From: Betaproteobacteria bacterium
Lineage (GTDB): Bacteria; Pseudomonadota; Gammaproteobacteria; Burkholderiales; Ga0077523
Length of the DNA stretch: 64,000 nt
NCBI GenBank assembly: GCA_016125475.1
Contig: WGLR01000006.1
Span: 155,990-219,989 of the forward strand
Direction: 5' to 3'
The position numbers were made by a program, and so were the translations under genes. Under the pieces are notes generated by a model. The model was not told the origin of the DNA. It did not search any database and worked only from the letters and a program-made list of their open reading frames with translations. Position 1 is the stretch's first letter, and each line of letters begins with the position of its first letter. Shown in pieces: positions 1 through 10,471 of the stretch.

Positions 1-111
1 CAGGAACAGCACGAGCGCATCGCCCGGGCTCGCGCGAATCCGCCCGCCGTGGTCGACGTGGCAGAGGTGCGTCGGGCTCCTGTCGGCGATGTCGCGGTGG
101 TCTCCGTCTGA
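1..111 (+). CDS. C-terminal fragment of an upstream CDS (product unknown), truncated by window edge
   Basis: Frame +1 reads QEQHERIARARANPPAVVDVAEVRRAPVGDVAVVSV* ending in TGA at 109-111; no family recognised. Confidence 0.35.
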   Translation, partial: QEQHERIARARANPPAVVDVAEVRRAPVGDVAVVSV

Positions 112-156
112 GGGCCTTCGCGACTCGCGCTCATCGTTGGGTGAGGATGTAAGGAA

Positions 157-480
157 GTGACTATCCAGTTGACGGAAAAGGCAGCACGCCAGATCCGCAC
201 GGCAATCGTCGAGAAGCGGGGCGGTGTCGCCCTGCGTCTCGGGGTGAAGAAGGTCGGTTGCTCGGGATTCGCGTACACGTTCGACGTGGCGCGCGAATTC
301 GGTGCGGCCGACCACCGTTTCGAAGCGCACGACGCCATGGTCGTCGTCGACGAGGACGCTCTGCGCCTGCTCGACGGATCCACCCTGGATTTCGTGCGGG
401 AGGGTTTCAAGGAGACCTTCCGGATCCAGAATCCGAACGTGAAGAGCCAATGCGGCTGTGGCGAGAGCTTCAGCGTCTAG
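157..480 (+). CDS. sufA: A-type Fe-S cluster assembly/carrier protein (IscA/SufA/HesB family)
   Basis: GTG start; conserved Cys pattern (KVGCSGFAY ... SQCGCGESF); directly upstream of sufB. Confidence 0.88.
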   Translation: MTIQLTEKAARQIRTAIVEKRGGVALRLGVKKVGCSGFAYTFDVAREFGAADHRFEAHDAMVVVDEDALRLLDGSTLDFVREGFKETFRIQNPNVKSQCGCGESFSV

Positions 481-534
481 CATCGTCCGGCGTTCGGACT
501 TCAGCAATGCACCACCACCACGGTATCTGACGAG

Positions 535-1967
535 ATGAGTACCGCACTCAAATCCCTCATCGATCAGCCCTACCGGCACGGGTTCGTGACCGACATCGAG
601 TCCGACAGTGTCGCCAAGGGGCTGAGCGAAGACGTGATCCGCCTGATCTCGCGGAAGAAGAACGAGCCCGACTGGCTGCTCGAATTCCGCCTGAAGGCGT
701 ATCGCCACTGGCTCGAGATGACGGAGCCGACGTGGCCCAACGTCAAGTACCCGAAGATCGACTTCCAGGACATCATCTACTTCTCGGCGCCGAAGCCGAA
801 GAAGAAGCTCGCTTCGATGGACGAGGTCGATCCGGAGCTCAGGCGCACCTTCGACAAGCTCGGTGTGCCGCTGCACGAGCAGGCGGCTCTCGCGGGCGTC
901 GCGGTCGACGTGATCTTCGACTCGGTGTCGGTCACCACCACTTACAAGAAGAAGCTCGCCGACGTGGGCGTGATCTTCTGTTCGTTCTCCGAGGCGGTCC
1001 GGGAGCATCCGGATCTCGTCAGGAAGTATCTCGGGTCCGTCGTTCCGCACGGTGACAACTACTACGCCGCACTGAACTCCGCGGTGTTCACCGACGGGTC
1101 GTTCTGCTACATCCCGAAGGGCGTGAAGTGTCCGATGGAGCTGTCGACGTATTTCCGCATCAACACCCAGGAGTCCGGCCAGTTCGAGCGGACGCTGATC
1201 GTCGCCGAGGAAGGTGCCTCGGTCAGCTATCTCGAGGGGTGCACGGCGCCGCAGTTCGACACGAACCAGCTGCACGCGGCGGTCGTGGAACTCGTCGCGC
1301 TCGACAACGCGAACATCAAGTACTCGACCGTGCAGAACTGGTACGCGGGAGACGAGAACGGGCGGGGCGGAATCTACAACTTCGTGACGAAGCGCGGCCT
1401 CTGCAAGGGCGTCAATTCGAAGATCTCCTGGACGCAGGTCGAGACCGGATCGGCAATCACCTGGAAGTATCCGTCGTGCGTGCTGCTCGGGGACAACTCG
1501 GTGGGCGAGTTCTACTCCGTCGCGCTCACGAATCACATGCAGCAGGCGGATACGGGCACCAAGATGGTCCACATCGGCCGGAACACCCGGAGCACGATCA
1601 TCTCGAAGGGAATTTCGGCGGGTGGCTCGAACAACAGCTACCGCGGCCTGGTGAAGATCGGTGCGAAGGCCGATGGCGCGCGCAACTTCTCCCAGTGCGA
1701 TTCGATGCTGATCGGGGATCGCTGCGCGGCGAACACGTTCCCGTACATCCAGGTGCAGAACGACAGCGCGAAGGTCGAGCACGAGGCCACGACGTCGAAG
1801 ATCGGCGAAGATCAGCTTTTTTATTTCGCGAGCCGCGGAATCGATGCGGAGGAAGCCGTATCGATGATCATCAACGGCTTCGTGAAGGATGTCTTTACAC
1901 AGTTGCCCATGGAATTCGCGGTCGAAGCAGGTCGTCTCCTCGGGCTGAAGCTGGAGGGCAGTGTCGG

Positions 1968-1971
<4 letters not shown>
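535..1971 (+). CDS. sufB: Fe-S cluster assembly protein SufB
   Basis: 478 aa; SufB-typical sequence ([61 protein letters not shown]). Confidence 0.97.
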
Positions 1972-2741
<770 letters not shown>

Positions 2742-2747
2742 CACGTC

Positions 2748-4058
2748 ATGGAAGAGCAACTCAGCCGAGCATTTCTCGATTCGCTGCTTTCCGGCCGCCC
2801 CGGTTCGGGGAACGAGCCCGGCGGCCTGAAGGCCCTGCGTGCCCGCGCGCTGGAGCGCGCCAATGCGCTGTCGGTGCCCACGACGCGTCACGAGGACTGG
2901 CGTTTCACGGACCTTTCGCCGCTCTACCGGCTGTCACTGAACGCCCCCGGAACGAGTGTCCCCCTGACGGTCGCCGACATCACGCAGCACCTCGTTCCGG
3001 GCGTCGCCGCGCGGTGCGTGTTCGTCGACGGTCACTATCGTGACGACCTGTCCGAGAACGGGCTGGGCACGGAGTTCGTGACGGTCGTCCGGACCGGTGG
3101 AGAAGACCGGAAGGTCGAACCTGATGTACTCGACGAGATCGGGCGTATCGCGACCTTCGACGAGGATCCGTTCGTGGCGGTCAACACGGCCTGGCTCTCG
3201 GAAGTGCTGGTCATCCACCTTCCCCGCGGGGCGTGCCTCACCGGACCGGTCCACTGCCTGTTCGTGAACACGCAGGCAGACGTCGTCACCCATCCGCGCG
3301 TGCTGCTCGTGGCGGAGAGCGGCAGCGACGTCACGCTGCTGGAAGATTTCGTGACCGTGCACGACCGTGCCTACTGCGTGAACGCGGTGAGCGAGATCGC
3401 CGTGGGAGCGAATGCACGCGTGCGTCACATCCGCCTGCAGCGCGAGAGCCGGAGCGCGTTCCACGTCGCGACCGGAGCCGTCGCGGTCGCACGCGACGGT
3501 CGGTACGAGTCGAATGCCATCGCGACCGGCGCGCGGATCTCCCGCCACAACCTGCACGTCCGTCAGGACGGCGAGGGCGCTCATTTCTCGCTGGACGGGC
3601 TGGCGATGATCGCTGGCCGGCAGCTCGCGGATACCCATTCGTTCGTAGATCACGCGCTTGCCCACGGAACGAGCCGCCAGTTGCACAAGTGCGTGGTGTC
3701 GGGCGGGGCCCATGGCGTGTTCAACGGCCGCATTCTCGTGCGACCGGGTGCCCAGCTCACGGATTCTTCCCAGGAAAGCCGCAACCTCCTGCTCTCGGGG
3801 AAGGCGCAGATCGACACGAAGCCGCAGCTCGAGATCTTCGCGGACGACGTGAAGTGCGCGCACGGTGCGGCGGTCGGTCAGCTCGAGCCCGAGGAAGTGT
3901 TCTACCTCCGCAGTCGCGGTCTCCCGGAGAGTCTCGCGCGAAGCGTGCTCACCTACGCTTTTGCCGCGGACGTCGTCGACCGGATTCCGGTGCCTTCGGT
4001 CGTCGATCACCTGCGGGCCATGATTCTCGAACGGACCGGAATTCAGGAGCTGGCATGA
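2748..4058 (+). CDS. sufD: Fe-S cluster assembly protein SufD
   Basis: 436 aa; SufB/D fold C-terminus (DTKPQLEIFADDVKCAHGAAVGQLEPEEVFYLRSRGL); operon position. Confidence 0.95.
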   Translation: MEEQLSRAFLDSLLSGRPGSGNEPGGLKALRARALERANALSVPTTRHEDWRFTDLSPLYRLSLNAPGTSVPLTVADITQHLVPGVAARCVFVDGHYRDDLSENGLGTEFVTVVRTGGEDRKVEPDVLDEIGRIATFDEDPFVAVNTAWLSEVLVIHLPRGACLTGPVHCLFVNTQADVVTHPRVLLVAESGSDVTLLEDFVTVHDRAYCVNAVSEIAVGANARVRHIRLQRESRSAFHVATGAVAVARDGRYESNAIATGARISRHNLHVRQDGEGAHFSLDGLAMIAGRQLADTHSFVDHALAHGTSRQLHKCVVSGGAHGVFNGRILVRPGAQLTDSSQESRNLLLSGKAQIDTKPQLEIFADDVKCAHGAAVGQLEPEEVFYLRSRGLPESLARSVLTYAFAADVVDRIPVPSVVDHLRAMILERTGIQELA

Positions 4059-5317
4059 GTGCGACCGCACTGCTTCATCCACGGGTGACCCGCGCACCGT
4101 ACGATCTCGATCGCGTTCGCGCCGAGTTTCCGATACTCGCCAACGTTCATCCGCACGGCAAGCCGCTCGTCTACCTCGACAACGCGGCGTCGTGCCAGAT
4201 GCCGCAGCCCGTCATCGATCGTCTCGTGCGCTATCAGACTCACGAGCACGCGAACATTCATCGCGGCGTCCACTACCTCTCGGAAACCGCGACGGAAGCC
4301 TACGAGGGCGCCCGACGCAGCGTCCAGCGTTTCCTGAATGCGCGCGAGGAACGCGAGATCGTGTTCACGACGGGCGCGACGGAAGCGATCAACCTCGTGA
4401 TGCACGGCTACGGACGCAAGTTCATCGGGGCCGGGGACGAGATCATCATCACGTACATGGAGCACCACTCGAACATCGTGCCCTGGCAGATGCTCTGCGA
4501 GGAGAAGGGTGCAGTGCTGAAAGTCGCCCCGATCGACGACCGCGGCGAGCTCGTGCTCGACGCCTTCGACGCGCTCTTCACGGACCGCACCCGCTTCGTC
4601 GCGGTGACGCACGTGTCGAACGCCCTCGGGACCGTCACGCCGCTGGCCCGTCTGATCGAAACCGCACACGCCCATGGTGTCCCGATTCTCGTCGATGGTG
4701 CCCAGGCAGCACCGCACCTGCCCGTGGACGTGCAGGCACTCGACTGTGACTTCTACTGCTTCTCGGGTCACAAGCTTTGCGGTCCGACCGGCAGCGGGGC
4801 GCTGTACGGCAAGGCGGAAATGCTGGAGAAGATGCAGCCGTTCAAGGGTGGCGGCGACATGATCCTGTCCGTTTCCTTCGAGAAGACGACCTACAACGCG
4901 ATTCCGCACAAGTTCGAGGCCGGGACGCCTCCGATCGCCGCGATGATCGGACTCGGTGCGGCGCTCGACTACGTGAGCGCGCTCGGCATGGAGCGGATCG
5001 CTGCGCACGAACATGCCCTGCTCGAGTACGCGACCTCGCGCCTGTCGGGCATCGAGGGGATCCGCATCATCGGCACCGCGCGCGAGAAGGCGGCCGTGCT
5101 CTCGTTCTACGTCGGCGACGTGCATCCGCACGACGTGGGCACGCTTCTCAACGAGGATGGCGTGGCGGTTCGCACCGGGCACCACTGTGCGCAGCCGGTC
5201 ATGCAGCGCTTCGGCGTCCCCGCGACGGCGCGAGCCTCCTTCGCGCTCTACAACACGTTCGAGGAAGTGGACGCGCTCGTGAACTCGGTCGAGCGCGTGC
5301 AGCGCATGTTCGCCTGA
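4055..5317 (+). CDS. sufS: Cysteine desulfurase SufS
   Basis: ATGA overlap with sufD; PLP-lysine region CFSGHKLCGPTGSGALYG; RTGHHCAQP active-site Cys loop. Confidence 0.96.
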   Translation: MSATALLHPRVTRAPYDLDRVRAEFPILANVHPHGKPLVYLDNAASCQMPQPVIDRLVRYQTHEHANIHRGVHYLSETATEAYEGARRSVQRFLNAREEREIVFTTGATEAINLVMHGYGRKFIGAGDEIIITYMEHHSNIVPWQMLCEEKGAVLKVAPIDDRGELVLDAFDALFTDRTRFVAVTHVSNALGTVTPLARLIETAHAHGVPILVDGAQAAPHLPVDVQALDCDFYCFSGHKLCGPTGSGALYGKAEMLEKMQPFKGGGDMILSVSFEKTTYNAIPHKFEAGTPPIAAMIGLGAALDYVSALGMERIAAHEHALLEYATSRLSGIEGIRIIGTAREKAAVLSFYVGDVHPHDVGTLLNEDGVAVRTGHHCAQPVMQRFGVPATARASFALYNTFEEVDALVNSVERVQRMFA

Positions 5318-5325
5318 GCCCGTTC

Positions 5326-5802
5326 ATGGACAGCAAGCAGCTCTACCAGGAAGTGATCCTGGATCACAACAAGAAGCCGCGGAACTACGGTCCGCTCGAG
5401 TCTGCGACTCACAGTTCGGAAGGCCTCAACCCCTTGTGCGGCGACCACATCTGGCTTCGCCTTCACGTCGACGACGATCACATCGATGCGGTCGCGTTCG
5501 AGGGACAGTCGTGCGCGATTTGCAAGGCGTCGGCTTCCATGATGACGATGGTCATAAAGGGGAAGACCGTGGACGAGGCGGAACGACTCGTGGCCGAGTT
5601 CCGGTCGATGGCGACCGGGGAACTGGATGCCACGTCGCAGCCCAACCATCTCGGCAGGCTCGTGGTGTTCGCGGGCGTGAAGGACCTGCCTTCCCGCGTG
5701 AAATGCGCGATCCTGCCCTGGCACACGCTTCACGCGGCACTCGCGAACGACCGGACGGTGTCCACGGAAGGCGACCAGGACCCCGTGGGTGCGCCGGAAT
5801 GA
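5326..5802 (+). CDS. sufU: SufU-type Fe-S scaffold / sulfur transfer protein
   Basis: YQEVILDHNKKPRNYG; three Cys motifs (NPLCGD, SCAICKAS, RVKCAILPWHTL); SufU-like spacing before the third Cys. Confidence 0.88.
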   Translation: MDSKQLYQEVILDHNKKPRNYGPLESATHSSEGLNPLCGDHIWLRLHVDDDHIDAVAFEGQSCAICKASASMMTMVIKGKTVDEAERLVAEFRSMATGELDATSQPNHLGRLVVFAGVKDLPSRVKCAILPWHTLHAALANDRTVSTEGDQDPVGAPE

Positions 5803-5914
5803 GCGACGTCGAGGTGCCGCGTACGAAGAACATCAGCCCTGATCCATTCGGGCCCGCGCTGTCCGTGTCGTCTACGACCGGTGCGCGAGCGCGAGACAGA
5901 CGGTAACCATCGAA

Positions 5915-6481
5915 ATGCCCAAGATTGCGGAAGTCGAACTCACGCCGAATCCGAATGCGCGCAAGTTCATTCTCAAGGAGCCCCTGACCTGGGGCGTCGC
6001 GAGGTCGTTCGACAGTGCCGAGGAGGCGCAGGACGATCCGCTCGCGAATGCGCTGTTCGCGATCCCCCACGTCACGAACGTGTTCTACGTCGACCACTGG
6101 CTCACCGTCACGCAGGACGGCGCAGCCGACTGGAGCAGCCTGCTGCGCGAGGTGGCCGTGCCGATACGCGAGGCACAGGCCGCAGAGGACCAGTCCCAGA
6201 GCTACGGTGCGAACGAGGCCGACCTGTTCGACGACGAGAGCTATTCCCCGGCCGAGCGGGAGAAGCTGAGGCAGATCAGCGAACTGCTCGACGAGCGGGT
6301 ACGGCCCTTCCTGCAGGGCGACGGGGGGGATCTGTTCATCGTCGGTCTGGAGGGGAACACTCTCCAGGTCCATTACCAGGGCGCCTGCGGGAGCTGTCCG
6401 AGTTCCCTCTCGGGCACGCTCATGGGCATCGAGTCGCTGGTGCACCAGATCGACCCGATGCTCGAGGTCGTTCCCGTCTGA
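5915..6481 (+). CDS. NifU/Nfu-like Fe-S protein (Nfu N-terminal domain plus NifU C-terminal domain)
   Basis: N-terminal TPNPNARKFIL typical of Nfu_N; C-terminal GACGSCPSS CxxC. Confidence 0.87.
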   Translation: MPKIAEVELTPNPNARKFILKEPLTWGVARSFDSAEEAQDDPLANALFAIPHVTNVFYVDHWLTVTQDGAADWSSLLREVAVPIREAQAAEDQSQSYGANEADLFDDESYSPAEREKLRQISELLDERVRPFLQGDGGDLFIVGLEGNTLQVHYQGACGSCPSSLSGTLMGIESLVHQIDPMLEVVPV

Positions 6482-6535
6482 GCGGAAACGGATGGGTGCG
6501 TCAGACATGATGCCGACCCCGCCGGCGGGGCGGAA

Positions 6536-6859
6536 ATGAGCGACTGGACGGAGGTTGGCCTGGTCGGCGGGATCGGTCCGGGTGAACATCGCCTGGTCGA
6601 TGTCGACGGAACGCCGATCGTGGTCTGCAATGTCGGGGGCGAATTCTTCGCGATCGAGGACGTGTGCACCCACGACGGCGGCCGCCTGACGGGCGGGTGC
6701 ATAGCCGGTGACGAGATAGAGTGCCCGCGCCACGGCGCCCGATTCTCCCTCCGCACCGGGGAAGCGCTGTGTGCGCCCGCCTATGAACCGACTGCGACGT
6801 TCCCGGTCAGGGTCGAGGACGGCATCGTCTACACGCGGGACGATCGATGGGACGACTGA
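6536..6859 (+). CDS. Rieske [2Fe-2S] ferredoxin-like protein
   Basis: CTHDGGRL...CPRHGARFSL Rieske cluster ligands. Confidence 0.92.
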   Translation: MSDWTEVGLVGGIGPGEHRLVDVDGTPIVVCNVGGEFFAIEDVCTHDGGRLTGGCIAGDEIECPRHGARFSLRTGEALCAPAYEPTATFPVRVEDGIVYTRDDRWDD

Positions 6860-6903
6860 CCCGTCCGCCAGGTACCTGACTTTTTTTACGTGTCGCGCGG
6901 CGC

Positions 6904-7437
6904 CTACCGCTCGCCGGGCATTCTGAGAGAGACGGCAGGCTGCGAGCGCCGAGCCGGCGAACGAGCCTCTGACCACCGATGCGGCGATACGGGTCTTGCC
7001 GCGAAGACGCGTCGGCCGTAGGCAAGAGGGTAGACGGAGGCAGCGACCGCAGGTGCCTCCTCCCATTCGGCGGGAAGGGGGGCGTCGGCCTGCCTGCGTG
7101 CCTCGGCCAGCTTCGAACGAGTTTCCATGTCCTTGCGCCATTCGGCATCCCGGATGAGTCGATCCGCTCTCAGGCGCTCGTACTGGCACTGGATCGTGTG
7201 ACATTCGTGCACGTCCGCAGCAGCCTGCGGTACCGCAGATGCGGAACGCCTGATCTGCAGCGGCGTGGCTGCGTCCGGGGCTGGAGGACGTTCTCCGTAG
7301 TGGGTGACGCCGTCGGCGCCGACCCATTTGTACACCTGTTGTGCCGATACGGGTGCCGCCACGAGGACACACGAAGCCCACGCACCCAGAAGGAGCGGCG
7401 CGAGCCTCGTCACGTGTTGCCCGAGCGTCATCCGCAT
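6904..7437 (-). CDS. Secreted DUF4124-domain protein
   Basis: Signal peptide followed by QQVYKWVGADGVTHYGERPP, typical of DUF4124; start chosen at MRMTLG upstream of the signal peptide. Confidence 0.72.
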   Translation of the reverse strand: MRMTLGQHVTRLAPLLLGAWASCVLVAAPVSAQQVYKWVGADGVTHYGERPPAPDAATPLQIRRSASAVPQAAADVHECHTIQCQYERLRADRLIRDAEWRKDMETRSKLAEARRQADAPLPAEWEEAPAVAASVYPLAYGRRVFAARPVSPHRWSEARSPARRSQPAVSLRMPGER

Positions 7438-7457
7438 GGTCGAGGCTCGTCCTGCAC

Positions 7458-8060
7458 TCAATCCTTGATGGCTTCCACCGACACTTCGAAGTGCACTTCG
7501 TCGGCGATGCTGGGAATGCTCTTCTTCATGCCGAAGTCCGAGCGCATGAGCGTTCCGGAGGCCATGCCGCCACAGATGTGCTTCTTGTTGTAGGGGTTCA
7601 CGGCACACTTGAATCCGCTGAACGTGACCGACAGGGGTCGGGTGACGCCGAGCAGCGTGAAATCACCCTCCGCACCGACCACGCGATCGTCGTCGAACAG
7701 CAGTTTCGTCGAACGGAACGTCATCGTCGGGTACTTCTCGACGTCGAAATAGTCGTCGCTGCGCATGATCGCGTCCCAGCGATCGATGCCCATGTCGATG
7801 GAGGACACGTCGATCGTGAGATCGACGCTGCCGGTCCGGGCTTCGCGGTCGATCGTGATCTTCCCGGACGATTTGTCGAAGCGTCCGAGCTGCATCGAGA
7901 TGCCGAGATGGCTCACCCGGAAGCTGGGATACGAATGATGCGGATCCAGCGTGTAGCTCTCCGGCGCGGCGACGGCCGTCGCGGTGGTGGCGAGAGTCAG
8001 TGCGGCGGCAGCGAACAGTCTTTTCACGGGTTCTCCTCTTTCCATGGGTCGGTTCTTCAT
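7458..8060 (-). CDS. YceI family periplasmic protein
   Basis: Signal peptide; YTLDPHHSYPSFRVSHLG ... GVTRPLSVTF pattern; start may be at the internal VKRLFAAAA. Confidence 0.9.
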   Translation of the reverse strand: MKNRPMERGEPVKRLFAAAALTLATTATAVAAPESYTLDPHHSYPSFRVSHLGISMQLGRFDKSSGKITIDREARTGSVDLTIDVSSIDMGIDRWDAIMRSDDYFDVEKYPTMTFRSTKLLFDDDRVVGAEGDFTLLGVTRPLSVTFSGFKCAVNPYNKKHICGGMASGTLMRSDFGMKKSIPSIADEVHFEVSVEAIKD

Positions 8061-8183
8061 GGGATCGTCGGTCCGGCAGTTCCCGCTCGTTGCGTTGCAG
8101 CACGATCGCGGGGCGGTGGATCGCAGCGCTGCGGCCGTTTCCGATGCGGTCGGCTGCCAGCGGGACTCCCTGCGCGTCTTGCG

Positions 8184-8738
8184 CTACTTCTTGTCCTGCA
8201 TGGCCTTCAGGCGAAATCGTACCTGTATTTCGTTGGCCACGGTCTCCGGGTCCGCCCAGGGGCCCTGACCGATGCCGAAGTCGTTGCGGTTCATCACGAA
8301 CGCACCTTCGAAGATCCTGGCGTCACCCTGCGTCTTCATCGTGAACGGTGTCGTCAGAGGCTTGGTCGTCCCCCGGATGGTCATGTTTCCCGTGACTTCG
8401 TAGCGATCGTCGGCGACGCGCTTCACCGCCGTGGAGACAAACGAGGCGCGTGGAAACTTCGCCGCATTCAGCCAGTTCTTGCCCTTGACTTCCTCATTGG
8501 CCTCGCTGCTCCCGGCATCGATGCTCGCGATCGAGACATCGAGACGAACCTTGGCGTTTTCGGGCTTCATCGCGTCGAAGTCGACCTTGGCGGTGAATAT
8601 GCGAAATCTCCCGTCCACGGGAACGCCCATCTGCTTCGAGACGAAGGTGATCTCGCTCTTCGCCGGATCGACCGCGAGAGGGGCGGCCAGCGACGGCAGG
8701 GCCACGGTGGCAAGCAGAAACAGCACCCAGTTCTTCAT
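8184..8738 (-). CDS. YceI family periplasmic protein (second copy)
   Basis: Signal peptide; VDPAKSEITFVSKQMGVPVDGRF ... IRGTTKPLTTPF ... RNDFGIGQG. Confidence 0.9.
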   Translation of the reverse strand: MKNWVLFLLATVALPSLAAPLAVDPAKSEITFVSKQMGVPVDGRFRIFTAKVDFDAMKPENAKVRLDVSIASIDAGSSEANEEVKGKNWLNAAKFPRASFVSTAVKRVADDRYEVTGNMTIRGTTKPLTTPFTMKTQGDARIFEGAFVMNRNDFGIGQGPWADPETVANEIQVRFRLKAMQDKK

Positions 8739-9296
8739 TCAAATCGCTCCTCTGTCCCGGGGCCGGACGATCGGCAACATGCGCGCGAGCACGTCGTCCC
8801 GGTCCCTCACATGATGTTTCAACGCCGCAATCACGTGGAGGACGACAACGGCGGCCATGATGTAGTTCAGACTTTCGTGCCATTCGACGAGCAGGTCCGC
8901 GAGCAGCGGATTCTTGTCGATGAGGTCGGGTATCGGCAGGACCTTGAAGTAGACCGTCTGGAAACCCTTGGCGGAGCTGAACAGCCAGCCGCTAAGGGGC
9001 ACCGCGAGTGTCAGGAGGTACAGCATGACGTGCGTGACGTTCGCGACGGTCCGTTCCCACGTTTTCATGGTTTCGGGCAGAGGGGGCGGGCGGTGGGTCA
9101 TGCGCCACAGGATTCGCAGGAGCACGAGCACGAACACCGTGACGCCCGCCCACTTGTGGTAGGCGTAGAGTCTCAGCTTGATTGGTCCGACGGACAGCGG
9201 CAGATCGGACATGTACAGGCCGAGGGCGAAATTCGACAATATGGTCAGGGCGATCAGCCAGTGAAGCGTGATCGCCACCGTGGTGTAACGTTGCAT
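8739..9296 (-). CDS. Cytochrome b561 family membrane protein
   Basis: MQRYTTVAITLHWLIALTI ... HKWAGVTVFVLVLLRILWR ... WHESLNYIMAAVVVLHVIAALKHH. Confidence 0.9.
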   Translation of the reverse strand: MQRYTTVAITLHWLIALTILSNFALGLYMSDLPLSVGPIKLRLYAYHKWAGVTVFVLVLLRILWRMTHRPPPLPETMKTWERTVANVTHVMLYLLTLAVPLSGWLFSSAKGFQTVYFKVLPIPDLIDKNPLLADLLVEWHESLNYIMAAVVVLHVIAALKHHVRDRDDVLARMLPIVRPRDRGAI

Positions 9297-9717
9297 CGGA
9301 ATCCTCGTTCGTGCGCCGCGCGGGTCCGGTGGCGCGATGTTTTCGACCATCTCGCGCCGTGCGGGGTTCGCGTGACGGTCCCCCGACGCGTCGCTGCTCG
9401 TCCATCGGCATCGTCGGAGCGGACGGGAGAGGCGGTTGCCCGTCACGATCGGCCGGGGTGTCCGGCGGTACCTGCCCGCGAAGCGGCGACCGAGGATAGT
9501 TCGTGACAAAACGCCGGGTCAAGCGACGTCCGGACGGTGGGAGAAGCGCCGACCGGGGCAGGTTCCGTTCGTGCGAGGTCGTCCCGGCAGGGCGCGTTCT
9601 CGCGCACCTCCCGACGGCGGGTGACGAGGCCCGGCGGATCCGCGGCTGCCCCGGACGTGCGGTTCCGGCGTGCCCCGGGAGTCGTTCCGGACCAGTCCGG
9701 CGCCGAACGGTCCTCGC

Positions 9718-10326
9718 CTAGAACCTGGCCACGAGGTTCAGGGAAACGGTGTCGAGATCGAACTGGCCCAGTGTCTTTTCGTCCCCGACGTTCTGGAACC
9801 GGTCGTACTCCAGGCGAAGCCCGGCCTGAGGCATGAAGTACCACGTCGCGAAGACACCCGCGGTCAGGTTGAAGCCGCTGTCGGTGAGCTTCGCGCGGGT
9901 GCTCAGGAACCGGTCCGCCTCGGCTGACCAGTACATGACGCCCACCTTGGCGGCAGCCTCCACGCGTTCCCCGATCGGGAGGATGCCGACGGCCCCGAGC
10001 CCGACGCCGAAGCCGCGCCAGAAGCCGTCGATGGCCGTGCCGTTCTGCGTGCCGATCGAGCGGGCCTTGCCGAAGTCGTGATATGAAAGTTCGACGCCTC
10101 CGTACCTCGAGAACCTGTACCCGCCGAACACCTGGAAAGATCCGTTCGACTCGTCGCATACGCCGGAGAAGCCGCTCGCGGGGGTCGCATTGGCGCATGC
10201 GTGCCGCAGCTTCGTGAATCCGGCGCCTGCGCCGAAGTAGTTCTCGTAGTAGTCGGGCTGCTGCGCCTGCGCGGATCCGCACAGGACCAGCAGGATCGCC
10301 GCCCACGTTCGCTTCGGCCAGGGCAT
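9718..10326 (-). CDS. Outer-membrane beta-barrel protein (OmpA-like barrel)
   Basis: Signal peptide (AILLVLCGSAQAQ), alternating amphipathic strands, C-terminal aromatic (LVARF). Confidence 0.75.
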   Translation of the reverse strand: MPWPKRTWAAILLVLCGSAQAQQPDYYENYFGAGAGFTKLRHACANATPASGFSGVCDESNGSFQVFGGYRFSRYGGVELSYHDFGKARSIGTQNGTAIDGFWRGFGVGLGAVGILPIGERVEAAAKVGVMYWSAEADRFLSTRAKLTDSGFNLTAGVFATWYFMPQAGLRLEYDRFQNVGDEKTLGQFDLDTVSLNLVARF

Positions 10327-10471
10327 CACTCGTGCACCTCCGTCGGAATGGTCCGGATCAGGGAAGTATTTCGCGTCGTATCCCGGGGGATTATCGCAAC
10401 GGCATCGCACGCGTCTCAACCCTCGGACAGGGCAAGGTGCATGCTACACTCGATCGACCCCCGGGGGAGCC

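Noticed and set aside
6869-6887. CAGGTACCTG followed by a T-run as an intrinsic terminator
   Set aside because: The palindrome gives only a very short stem once a loop is allowed; too weak to call, although the T-run after the Rieske gene is suggestive.
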